A stretch of DNA of 14,420 nucleotides from NCBI GenBank assembly GCA_016934125.1, contig JAFGTL010000268.1:1-14420 (forward strand), written 5' to 3'. The notes beneath the pieces were generated by a model. That model had not been told where the DNA came from. It was given only the letters and a program-made list of their open reading frames with translations, and ran no database searches. Position numbers and translations under genes: made by a program. How positions within the stretch are numbered: the stretch's first letter is position 1; every line of letters begins with the position of its first letter. Source of the stretch: Candidatus Hydrogenedentota bacterium (GTDB lineage Bacteria; Hydrogenedentota; Hydrogenedentia; Hydrogenedentales; SLHB01). Positions 1-8,300 of this stretch are shown here, piece after piece.

Positions 1-1
1 C

Positions 2-1582
2 ACGCCGTGCGTGCGGGTGGCCGGCGGGCCGGGGGGCATCGCCCAGGAGGGGCTCAGGCTGATCAAGGGCAAGGAGTACGTGGGCCGCGTGATCCTGGCC
101 GGCGACGCGGCGGCGGGGCCGGTGGATGTGCGGCTCGTGTGGGGCGAGGGGGAATCGGCTCGGGCCGTGGTCACGGTGGACGCGCTGACGGGGGCGTTCG
201 CGAAGAGGCCGCTGCGGTTCACGGCGGGGGCGAGCACGGATGCGGGCCGGCTCGAGATCGTGGCGCGCGGCACGGGCGCGTTCCGCGTCGGGACGGTGTC
301 GCTGATGCCGGCCGACAACGTCCACGGGATGCGGGCGGACACGTTGGCGCTGCTGCGCGAACTGGATGCGCCTATCTATCGGTGGCCGGGCGGCAATTTC
401 GTGAGCGGGTATGACTGGAAAGATGGCATCGGCGATCCGGACAAGCGGCCACCGCGCAAAAACCCGGCCTGGAAGGGGGTCGAGCACAACGATTTCGGGC
501 TGGATGAGTTCATGGTGTACTGCCGCGAACTGGGCACAGAGCCGCTGATTGTGGTAAACAGCGGGTTGGGCGGCGTGCGGCTCGCCCTGGATGAACTGGA
601 ATACGCCAACGGCGGCGTGGACACGGAGATGGGCCGGTGGCGCGCCGAGAACGGGCACCCGGAGCCGTACAAGGTGGTGTGGTGGGGCATCGGCAACGAG
701 ATGTACGGGAAGTGGCAGCTCGGCCATATGCCCCTCGAAGATTACGTGAAGAAGCACAACCAGTTTGCCGACGCGATGCGGGGCGCGGATCCGTCGATCA
801 AGCTGGTGGCGGTGGGCGCGACGGGGCCGTGGAGCGAGATGATGCTCGCCGAGTGCGCGGATCACATGGACGCGCTGAGCGAGCACTTCTATTGCCGCGA
901 GGCCGATGCGGGGCTGATGGCGCATGTGCGCCAGATCCCGGATAATGTGCGGCACAAGGCCGTGGAACACCGGAAGTATCACGAGACGATCGATTCGCTC
1001 GAGGGCAAGCTGATTCCCATCGCGCTGGACGAGTGGAACTACTGGTATGGGCCCGAGTTGTACGGGCAGATCGGGACGCGCTACTTCCTCCGCGACGCCC
1101 TCGGCATCGCCGCGGGCATCCACGAGATGGCGCGTAACAGCGACGTGTTCCTCATGGCCAACTACGCCCAAACCGTGAACGTGATCGGCGCGATCAAGAC
1201 GTCCAAAACCGCCGCCGCGTTCGACACGACCGGGCTCGTGCTCAAGCTCTACCGCCATCAATTCGGCGTCACCCCCGTCGCGGTCACCGGGGACTTCCGG
1301 CCGCTGGACGTGGCCGCGGCATGGACGGCGGATCGCGCGGCGCTCACCGTCGGCATCGTCAACCCGACGCGGGCCGCGTACACGATGCCCATCGAGGTGC
1401 GCGGCGCGGGCCTGACGGGCGCGGGCCGGCTCTGGCGTATCGCGGGCGACGATCCCATGGCGTACAATGAGCCGGGCAGGCCCGACACCGTCGTCATCGC
1501 GGAGGAGGCCGTGTCGGGCCCGGGCGGGACGGTGGAGGTGGCGCCGTTGAGCGTGTCGCTGTACAGACTCGAGGTGAAGTAG
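2..1582 (+). CDS. alpha-L-arabinofuranosidase, GH51 (5'-truncated by window edge)
   Basis: Retaining glycoside hydrolase expected to release terminal alpha-L-arabinofuranosyl residues from arabinan or arabinoxylan. The frame is open to the left edge, so the true start lies outside; 526 residues are present. The visible N-terminal part (GIAQEGLRLIKGKEYVGR) is the beta-rich domain before the TIM barrel. The barrel carries YRWPGGNFVSGYDW and the acid/base motif WWGIGNEMYG (Glu codon 698-700). The nucleophile is in PIALDEWNYW (Glu codon 1031-1033), 111 residues later, a spacing normal for GH51. A C-terminal beta-sandwich runs to the TAG stop. Both catalytic glutamates are present, so the enzyme should be active. 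Family assignment is strong. Substrate and whether it is exported cannot be judged without the N terminus. The methyltransferase gene starts 34 bp after its stop, suggesting co-transcription. Confidence 0.93.
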   Translation, partial: TPCVRVAGGPGGIAQEGLRLIKGKEYVGRVILAGDAAAGPVDVRLVWGEGESARAVVTVDALTGAFAKRPLRFTAGASTDAGRLEIVARGTGAFRVGTVSLMPADNVHGMRADTLALLRELDAPIYRWPGGNFVSGYDWKDGIGDPDKRPPRKNPAWKGVEHNDFGLDEFMVYCRELGTEPLIVVNSGLGGVRLALDELEYANGGVDTEMGRWRAENGHPEPYKVVWWGIGNEMYGKWQLGHMPLEDYVKKHNQFADAMRGADPSIKLVAVGATGPWSEMMLAECADHMDALSEHFYCREADAGLMAHVRQIPDNVRHKAVEHRKYHETIDSLEGKLIPIALDEWNYWYGPELYGQIGTRYFLRDALGIAAGIHEMARNSDVFLMANYAQTVNVIGAIKTSKTAAAFDTTGLVLKLYRHQFGVTPVAVTGDFRPLDVAAAWTADRAALTVGIVNPTRAAYTMPIEVRGAGLTGAGRLWRIAGDDPMAYNEPGRPDTVVIAEEAVSGPGGTVEVAPLSVSLYRLEVK

Positions 1583-1616
1583 CGCATCGGGCCGGATGCC
1601 CGGGAGAGGGCGGCGG

Positions 1617-2426
1617 ATGTCCGACTTGCTCGCGCGCCAGCGCCGGTATATGGATGAGGAGTGGACGCCGCCGCCGTGGATCGAGCGGGCCGCGCTCACG
1701 CCCATGGCGGACTACGCCTGGCATTCGAGCCTGATCGCCTGCCGCAACCGGCTCCCCCGCGATCTCACGGACGCGTCGATCCTCATCGTCAACTGCGGTT
1801 CGGGCGTGGATACCCATTTCTTCCAGACGGAGGGCGCCGGCTGCGTCGGGGCCACGGATATCTCGCTCCGGGCGCTCGCCGCCATGCGCAGCCACTGCCC
1901 GGGCGCCACGCCCGTGGTGGCCGACACGGAGCGGCTGCCCTTTCCAGACGGCGCCTTCGACTGGGTGGGCGTGCGCTCGGGCCTGCATCACCTCGAGCGG
2001 CCCTACGCCGGGCTCGCCGAGATGGCGCGGGTGGCCCGGGCCGGCTTCTTCTTCATCGAGGCCCAGGACACGGTGCTCGTGCCGGTGCTCGTGCGGCTCG
2101 GCTTCCTCGAGGCCGAGGAGGAGGCCGGCAACCGGGTGTTCCGGTTCCGGCGGCGCGATGTGGCCGCGCAACTCGAGGCCCTCGAAGTGGACGCCTACAC
2201 CATCCGCACGGCGTGGTTCATGCAGGTGCCGCCGCTCCTCGAGTTATCGAAGCGGATTCCCGGACGGGCGGCGGCATGGCTGCTGCGGGCCTTCGTGTGG
2301 ACTCTGAATCTGTTCATCGGCCGCGTGGGCAACTGCATGGTGGTGGTGGCACGTCTACGTGGCACGCAAACGCGGCGCGCCCTGACGGACAGGGCCGCGG
2401 AGGAGGAGGATCGATGCCGTTCCTGA
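1617..2426 (+). CDS. class I SAM-dependent methyltransferase (Methyltransf_11-like)
   Basis: 269-residue probable S-adenosylmethionine-dependent methyltransferase; substrate unknown. The SAM-binding loop is ILIVNCGSG (residues 55-63), slightly degenerate because the usual acidic residue and first glycine of the LDxGCGxG motif are Ile and Asn. The ribose-binding acidic residue is likely Asp81 (GATDIS). DTERLPFPDGAFDWV (103-117) and GLHHLERP (122-129) match post-motif I regions of this family. The C terminus has a hydrophobic stretch (about 218-246) that may lie against a membrane or pack in the fold. I chose ATG 1617 over the in-frame ATG at 1596 because GAGAGGG (1604-1610) sits at ribosome-binding distance. 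Its 3' end overlaps the kelch gene by 13 nt, so the two are probably translationally coupled. No target can be named; a small-molecule or lipid substrate is as plausible as a sugar. Confidence 0.8.
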   Translation: MSDLLARQRRYMDEEWTPPPWIERAALTPMADYAWHSSLIACRNRLPRDLTDASILIVNCGSGVDTHFFQTEGAGCVGATDISLRALAAMRSHCPGATPVVADTERLPFPDGAFDWVGVRSGLHHLERPYAGLAEMARVARAGFFFIEAQDTVLVPVLVRLGFLEAEEEAGNRVFRFRRRDVAAQLEALEVDAYTIRTAWFMQVPPLLELSKRIPGRAAAWLLRAFVWTLNLFIGRVGNCMVVVARLRGTQTRRALTDRAAEEEDRCRS

Positions 2427-3625
2427 TTGCGTTGGCGGTGGTGGGCGGGTGGCTTGCGGCGTCCGGGCCGGATGACGGGGCGCGGCACGCGCCCCACGCG
2501 CGGCACGCGCCACAAGCCGAAGCCGAATTGCGCCCGATGCTCACGATCGCGTGGAGCCGGTGCCCGGATCTGCCCCGCGGATTCCAGGACAGCGACGGTG
2601 GCGTCGTGGACAACACCCTCGTGACGCTATGCGGATTCTGCACGGGCACCGACAACGACAAGAAACCCGGGGTGTACGTCCGCGGATTTCTCAACCGGGC
2701 CTGGGGACTCGATCTCGGCGATCCGGGCGCGGGCTGGGCGGAGCTTCCGCCGTTTCCGGGGGCGGCCCGGCAGGAGTTGTTCGCCATTCCCGTCGGCGAT
2801 GCGCTCTATTGCTGGGGCGGGTTCAGCTACTCGGAGCCTTACTGCTACGCAGACGGTTGCCGGCTCGCACGGCGCGACGGGCGCTGGACGTACGAGCCGC
2901 TGCCCGCCCTGCCGTGGGCACTGTGTTCGAGCGGCGTGTGCGCCATCGGCTCGACGGTATACGTCGTGGGCGGCGCCGATTACGACGCCGAGGGGTTCCG
3001 CACCGCCGCGGATCGCCACGGCAACAACGAGCGGCTCGGCGCCCACTTCCTCGCCATCGACACGGCCCACCTCGATGCGGGTTGGCGCCGCCTGCCGGAC
3101 TGCCCCGGCACGCCGCGGTGGGTGGCGGCCACGGCGGCCGCAGGCGGCAAGGTGTACGTCATCGGCGGGGCCACGGGCGATCCGTACGCGACGGTGGTGG
3201 ACAACTGGGTGTACGAGCCCGGCGCGGAGCGCTGGACGCGCATTCGGGATTTGCCCATCGCGTCGGGCAATTTCCCCTCGGGGGCCATTGCGTGGCGCGA
3301 TCGCTACATCCTCCTCATCGGCGGGTATCAGTACGACGCCGTGGCCAACCCGGACGGCACCACGCGCCCGCCCTACGGCACCCCGGGGCGGTTCAACGAC
3401 ACGGGCGCCTACTACAACGACGTGTTCGTCTACGACACCCAAACCGGCCGGTTCGGCCGGGCCGATTCGCTCCCCATCAACAACAACCTGCCCATGGCCG
3501 TCGTCCACGGCGACGACGTGTATCTCATCGGCGGAGAAACCGGCTCGGGCGTGGTGGAGGGGGAGTTCTACGGCCACCATCCGGAGCTGTGCCTGAAAGG
3601 CCGCCTCGCCGTGGTTGAGGAGTGA
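2414..3625 (+). CDS. secreted kelch-repeat beta-propeller protein (NanM-like fold)
   Basis: 403-residue protein with a signal-peptide-like N terminus (MPFLIALAVVGGWLAAS), then a low-complexity linker (HAPHARHAP, 25-33), then six kelch-type repeats. Blades end in the Gly-Gly motif at YCWGG (132-136), YVVGG (183-187), YVIGG (248-252), LLIGG (300-304) and YLIGG (370-374); the first is degenerate (TLCGF, 71-75). Conserved W.xLPxxP turns start most blades. Six blades and secretion resemble N-acetylneuraminate epimerase (NanM/YjhT) and related proteins, but I see no residue that proves mutarotase activity, so a carbohydrate-binding or epimerase role is inference. The start at ATG 2414 has a strong AGGAGGAGGA just upstream and lies inside the end of the methyltransferase gene. 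Co-location with a GH51 gene supports a sugar-related role. It has ten cysteines after the signal region, notable for an exported protein. Confidence 0.82.
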   Translation: MPFLIALAVVGGWLAASGPDDGARHAPHARHAPQAEAELRPMLTIAWSRCPDLPRGFQDSDGGVVDNTLVTLCGFCTGTDNDKKPGVYVRGFLNRAWGLDLGDPGAGWAELPPFPGAARQELFAIPVGDALYCWGGFSYSEPYCYADGCRLARRDGRWTYEPLPALPWALCSSGVCAIGSTVYVVGGADYDAEGFRTAADRHGNNERLGAHFLAIDTAHLDAGWRRLPDCPGTPRWVAATAAAGGKVYVIGGATGDPYATVVDNWVYEPGAERWTRIRDLPIASGNFPSGAIAWRDRYILLIGGYQYDAVANPDGTTRPPYGTPGRFNDTGAYYNDVFVYDTQTGRFGRADSLPINNNLPMAVVHGDDVYLIGGETGSGVVEGEFYGHHPELCLKGRLAVVEE

Positions 3626-3647
3626 CGCCAGGGGCCGTCCCGTGGCG
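3626..3647 (+). terminator. possible terminator-like hairpin after kelch gene
   Basis: Directly after the kelch stop codon, CGCCAGGG can pair with CCC(G)TGGCG around a GCCGT loop with one bulged G. No T-run follows, so it is not a canonical intrinsic terminator. It could stabilise the 3' end or act with Rho. The rest of the gap to 3893 holds no convincing ORF, only a G-rich stretch and a weak promoter candidate. Confidence 0.3.
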
Positions 3648-3777
3648 CGTAGGGGTGCACCGACAGGGAGCCAGGGAACGGGCGGCGAGGGCGCGGTTTT
3701 CTGGATTCCGGAGCCTGGTGTGCGGGTTGGGCGCGGGATACTGGGCGGGGATGGGGTGGCGTGGGCGGTGTGGGAGG

Positions 3778-3806
3778 TTGCATTGTGGGGGGCCGGCTGG
3801 TACCAT
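3778..3806 (+). promoter_or_regulatory. weak sigma70-like promoter candidate for the DUF2225 gene
   Basis: TTGCAT (3778-3783) and TACCAT (3801-3806) are separated by exactly 17 bp, about 90 bp upstream of the DUF2225 start. The boxes match consensus at 3/6 and 4/6 positions, so support is modest. The organism's sigma factor preferences are unknown. Confidence 0.3.
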
Positions 3807-3893
3807 GGATGGCTGGTCAGATGATGACGGGAACAGGGCCCGGGCCGGTGCGTTGGACGCGCGGTATGGGGCCGGAAAGGCGTGCGTAACCCG

Positions 3894-5243
3894 ATGGCAG
3901 ACAAGGCGTCGCCCTTCATCGAGAAGCCGGTGAAATGCCCGGCGTGCCGGGAGAGCCATCCGCAGCGGTATTTCCGGCAGCGGATGTTTGTGGCGGATGA
4001 GAAGGAAGCGGATCAGCACGTTGTGAAGTATAAGTGGCTGTCTGACACGGCCGCGCCGGTGCATCCGCCGTTCTACGCGTTGTTCTATTGCCCGCATTGC
4101 GGGTTCACGGACACGTCGGAGGACTATGCGAGCACGACGGAGCAGCAGTTGGCGGTAGTCCGGGCGTACAAGGATCGGACGGAGAAGCATGAGGCGGTGA
4201 TCGGCCTGCTGCGGGAGCACATCGACTACGAGACGATCGATTTCGAGAGCGCGCTGAATCTGCATTTCCTGGCGATCCTGGCGCAACTGCTGCCGGCGGA
4301 GGCGTCGCGGGACTTGTACAAGGTAGGGCGGCTGTTGCTGCGCGTGGCGTGGCTGTATCGGGAACGGACGCCGGATGTGGCGGGGAACCGGAGCATTCCG
4401 AGCGTGGAGGACGCGCTCAAGGGGCTCCGGCCGCTGGGGACGGCGCTGCAGGAGGTGCGGGAGCGCTGGGATGCGGCGAGCCAGGCCCTGGTTCGCCGGG
4501 AAACCGAGCTCGAACATGAACGGGGTGCGGCGCCGGAGGCGTATGTGGCGGGCCGGACGCGGGTGGAGGAGCTGTTCGAGGCGCTCGGCAGCGAAATCGA
4601 GAAGATGAAGGGGACGTGCCGGCGGGATCTGGGGGGCACGCTCGATGCGGGAGCCGGGGACGACCGCCCGTTCCACGGGTTCCCGTCGCACGAGGCGTTT
4701 CTGGCGAAGCTCAAGGGCGTGTTCCCCCTGGTGCCCACCACGGAACGGGACGCGATGCTGTCCGCCATCCGCTACTTCGATCGGGCCATGTCGACGGATG
4801 CGCGGTTCGACAGCGCCCAGGCCCAGTTCGGGCTGGTGTCGCTCATGGCGGACTTGTACTTCCGTTCGGGCGAGTTCGACGCGGCCCTGCAGATGGTGCG
4901 CGGCATGTACAAGCACGCCGCGGACGCGCGCCTGCGCTATCAGCGGGAACTGCGTGAGAACAAGGAACTCGACGAGAGCGGTCGGCGCCGGATCACGGCC
5001 CAGATCCGCCGCGCCAACGCCTCGTTGTCCCAGGCGGGCGATCTGCGGCGCACACTGCTCGACAAACTCATCGATCGCGATCTGCCGCGCATCAAAGAGC
5101 TTGTCGCGCAGAACGCCGGCGCCTCGCCCGAGCAACTCGAGACGATTCTGACGGAAAACGGCATCCTGACCGCCGTGGTCGCCCGCGTCAAAGAGCGCGG
5201 CGGCGTCCTCGGCCCTGCCTCGGGCGGCAAACGGGGCCATTGA
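3894..5243 (+). CDS. DUF2225-family zinc-ribbon protein with helical C-terminal extension
   Basis: 449-residue protein of unknown function. The N terminus has two CxxC pairs, CPAC (Cys15, Cys18) and CPHC (Cys66, Cys69), which together should bind one zinc ion; the second sits in FYALFYCPHCGFTD, typical of DUF2225. The rest is almost all helix: the block with LLLRVAWLYRE resembles the DUF2225 core, residues about 290-345 look TPR-like (YFDRAMS, LYFRSGEFDAALQM), and the stretch 340-410 is highly charged and probably coiled coil. It is about twice as long as the roughly 200-residue Firmicutes members I recall. No signal peptide, so cytoplasmic. ATG 3894 is chosen over GTG 3882, where the GGAAAGG would abut the start; even so its spacing (13 nt) is long. 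The last 14 codons lie inside the 56-bp direct repeat, making this the apparent host gene of the adjacent insertion. Confidence 0.78.
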   Translation: MADKASPFIEKPVKCPACRESHPQRYFRQRMFVADEKEADQHVVKYKWLSDTAAPVHPPFYALFYCPHCGFTDTSEDYASTTEQQLAVVRAYKDRTEKHEAVIGLLREHIDYETIDFESALNLHFLAILAQLLPAEASRDLYKVGRLLLRVAWLYRERTPDVAGNRSIPSVEDALKGLRPLGTALQEVRERWDAASQALVRRETELEHERGAAPEAYVAGRTRVEELFEALGSEIEKMKGTCRRDLGGTLDAGAGDDRPFHGFPSHEAFLAKLKGVFPLVPTTERDAMLSAIRYFDRAMSTDARFDSAQAQFGLVSLMADLYFRSGEFDAALQMVRGMYKHAADARLRYQRELRENKELDESGRRRITAQIRRANASLSQAGDLRRTLLDKLIDRDLPRIKELVAQNAGASPEQLETILTENGILTAVVARVKERGGVLGPASGGKRGH

Positions 5244-5256
5244 GCCGTTCCTGAAG
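5201..5256 (+). repeat. 56-bp direct repeat, left copy (attL-like), spanning the DUF2225 stop codon
   Basis: This segment is identical to 9593-9648 at 55 of 56 positions; the only difference is G5244 versus T9636, just after the TGA stop (5241-5243). Identity ends sharply on both sides. It encodes the final residues GVLGPASGGKRGH of the DUF2225 protein plus 13 bp of 3' flank. Inside is an imperfect hairpin: GGCCC (5211-5215) pairs with GGGCC (5234-5238), and TGCC (5216-5219) with GGCA (5226-5229), with a 4-nt bulge. The duplication of a gene's 3' end at both borders of a foreign-looking segment is the pattern left by site-specific integration. No recombinase was found to confirm that. Confidence 0.93.
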
Positions 5257-5291
5257 AGCCCCCCCCACTCTCGCTGCCAAGCAGACTCCAC

Positions 5292-5320
5292 TTGCTCACT
5301 CGTGCCCGCTGGCGTAGAAT
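5292..5320 (+). promoter_or_regulatory. sigma70-like promoter for the NTPase-nuclease gene, inside the module
   Basis: TTGCTC (5292-5297) and TAGAAT (5315-5320) lie 17 bp apart; the -10 box matches consensus at five of six positions. Transcription would begin near 5327, leaving a leader of about 35 nt that contains the GGAGGG ribosome-binding site (5349-5354). It lies wholly within the unique part of the module, so the cargo appears to carry its own expression signal. Confidence 0.55.
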
Positions 5321-5361
5321 AACCGTTCAGCATATGTGTTTCAGCAGAGGAGGGACGCTCC

Positions 5362-8300
5362 GTGCCCGCCAAGCACTACGACTGGAAACGCTTCTGGTGT
5401 CCCAGGGACGGCCGCCTGTCACTTGCGGACGGAGGTTTCTTGGCCGATCCGGACGATGATCTCGGCGCGATGATCGAGGGCGACGTGGTGCCGTTCGAAG
5501 CGATATCGCCCTTTCCCTGCTTGGTGCTCCTTGGCGAGCCGGGGATCGGCAAGTCTACTGTCCTGAAGTCCATGTTCGAGGAGGCCACTCCCGCCATTGC
5601 TCAAGCCGGCGATGTGCCGAGGTACTTCGACCTCTGTTCTTACGGAAGCGAAGACCGGCTCGTGAGAGAGCTCTTCGAGAAGCCAGAGATTGGCCAATGG
5701 ACGAAGGGAGATCATCGGCTCCACCTGTACATAGACAGCCTCGACGAAGCCCTCCTCCGAATCGACACCGTAGCGGCCATCCTCGCCACCGAACTCCCCA
5801 AGCTTCCCGTCAGCCGTCTTGTCCTGAGAATCACGTGCCGAACGGCTGTGTGGCCTCGGCAACTGGAGAAAGCACTCGAGAGATTGCCTTTCTCGCAGCA
5901 AAAGGAGAAGTCGGTGGGTGTGTTTGAGTTGGCGCCACTCCGGCGCCAGGACGCCGCCAGCGCTGCTGCGGCCAACGGGATAGATGCAGACGAATTCATC
6001 ACTGCCGCCCAGAGCCAAGACGCGGTTCCTTTCGCCGTCAAGCCCATTACCCTCGACTTCCTGATAAACACCTACCGAAAGTCGGAGAGCTTCCCGAAAA
6101 CCAAGTGGGAACTCTGCCGAGCGGGCTGCCTATGCCTATGCGAGGAAATGAACGCCAACCGACAGGCCTCGCGGCGCGTGGGTAAGTTGGACGCGGAAAT
6201 GCGACTGGCCGTTGCGGCCAGGATCGCCGCGGTAACCACGCTGAGCAAGCGAGCAGCGGTGTGGATCGATGCCGATCGCGGCGATGTCCCCGATCATGAC
6301 GTGACAATTCAGTCTCTTTGTGGGGGCCAGGAGGCCGGCGGAACCGGCCCATTCAACGTCGACAGGGACGCCATCCTGGAGACACTTGACACGGGCCTGT
6401 TCTCGTCCAGAGGGCCGAACCGCCTGGGTTGGGCTCACCAAAGCTACCCCGAGTTCCTGGCGGCCTCCTACCTCGTCCGCTCGAAGGTGACACCTGGGCA
6501 AGTCATGAGTCTTATCACGGATCAGCACGATCCTGAACGCTCCGTCGTGCCGCAGCTTCAAGAGACTGCCGCGTGGTTGAGTTGCATGCAGAAGGATGTC
6601 TTTCAGGCCATCGTCGAACGTGAGCCCGAGATCCTCTTGCTTGGCGACCTCGGCGCATACGATGACTCCCAGAGAGCATGCCTCGTCGAGCGCCTCCTCG
6701 AGAGGCTCGCGCGAGCGGAGATCTTTGACAGCGATCTCCGCTCAAGCCTCAAGTTGCGCGGCCTGGCGCACCCGAACATCACACAGCAACTCGCCCCGTA
6801 TATCGCGGACAAGCAAGCCCACATCTTTGTCCGCCGCGGCGCGATGGACATTGCCCGGGCCCGCCAGCTCAGTGAGCTCTATCCGGGTATCGCGTCCGTC
6901 GCCCTGGATGCGTCCGATGAGTACCATGTTCGGGGATACGCCGCCAGTGTGATCTCCGGGGCAGATGATGAAGAACTGAAGGCACGCATGAAGCCACTGG
7001 CGCTGGGGCAAGCCGGTGAGGATCCCGATGACGAGTTGAAAGGCTCCGGCCTGATGGCCGTGTGGCCGGATCACATCAACTCGGACGAGCTCTTCCCATT
7101 GCTGGTTCCTCAAGCGAAGAAGAACCTGTTTGGTTGCTACTGGATGTTCCTTCGTTATCACCTGATCAAGCACATTCGTCCACATGACTTCCCTGCTGCG
7201 CTTGCGTGGGTTGAATCACAAGGCACAGAATGCACTCTCACGATCCGGGAAGTCATAAGCGACATCATGCTGAAGGCTTACGAGAGTCTCGACCGTCCTG
7301 GGGTTCTGCCGGCCTTCGCGTCGGCAGCAATGAGTCGACTCAAGAATCCAGAGCCGATCCTGCCGGACGGCGCGGGCCAAGCGCAGTTCGAGCCTTTCCT
7401 GCGAGACATACCTAAGAGGCGACGGTTGCTGGACGAACTCGTGAAGATGTCTGTTGGATGCTCGGACAAGATACTCCTGGCGAGTGTCTTGCAGCCAGGG
7501 CTTGTCTCATACCCGGACGATATTCCATGGATGGTGGAACGTCTGCAGCTTGCAGAGGAGGCCCCGGTGAGAGAGGCCTGGGCTGAGGTTATCCGGGACA
7601 CATATGACAACAAGTGTCCTTGTCATGTCGGCCTCATCATTGAGGCATGCGGTTTGCACCCCGAACTCAACGAGCGGTTCAGTTCTATGCTCAGCCCCGT
7701 TGACTTCGCGTCCAGGGACGCGGAAAAACAGAAGGCGTCCTGGGATAGACTCAATAAGGCTCAAGCCCGCCAAGACACCCCTCCCGTATTGGATCCTCCG
7801 CCCGAGAAGCGGGTTGCCTTCCTGCTCGAAGCCCTTGAATCGGACGAAATCGAGGCTTGGCCAGAACTCGTGAAACGACTGACACTAAAACCGACGAGCA
7901 CACACGACGGCGAATACCTCCGCCTTGATATTACAGAGCACCCCGGTTGGCGAAACGCCGACGATCAGACGCGAACGCGTGTGCTTGCGGCTGCGCGGAA
8001 ATTCGTGGACGGCCACGTCCCCGCGCCCCTGGGTTCCCTTCCCCCCGGAAGTACGCGCGTCGCGGCCCGGCCGGGCTATGGAGCGTTGAGACTGCTCGCG
8101 CTCTGCCAGCGCGATGTGTTGGAGGATCTGGCGGAGCAGACGTGGCGCACTTGGGCGGCCCTAAGCGTTGCTATGCCACAATGGCTCTGCTGGGATGCGC
8201 CTGACGATCTGCATCTCGCCATCCTCGAACTCGCGCATCAAAAGGCACCGCGCGAGACGTACGACGCCGTGCTGAAGGCTGTGGTTGCATTCGGGAAGAA

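Noticed and set aside
5201..5256. tRNA 3' end as the integration site
   Set aside because: No cloverleaf or TPsiC-arm sequence is visible; the repeat is protein-coding 3' end plus flank.
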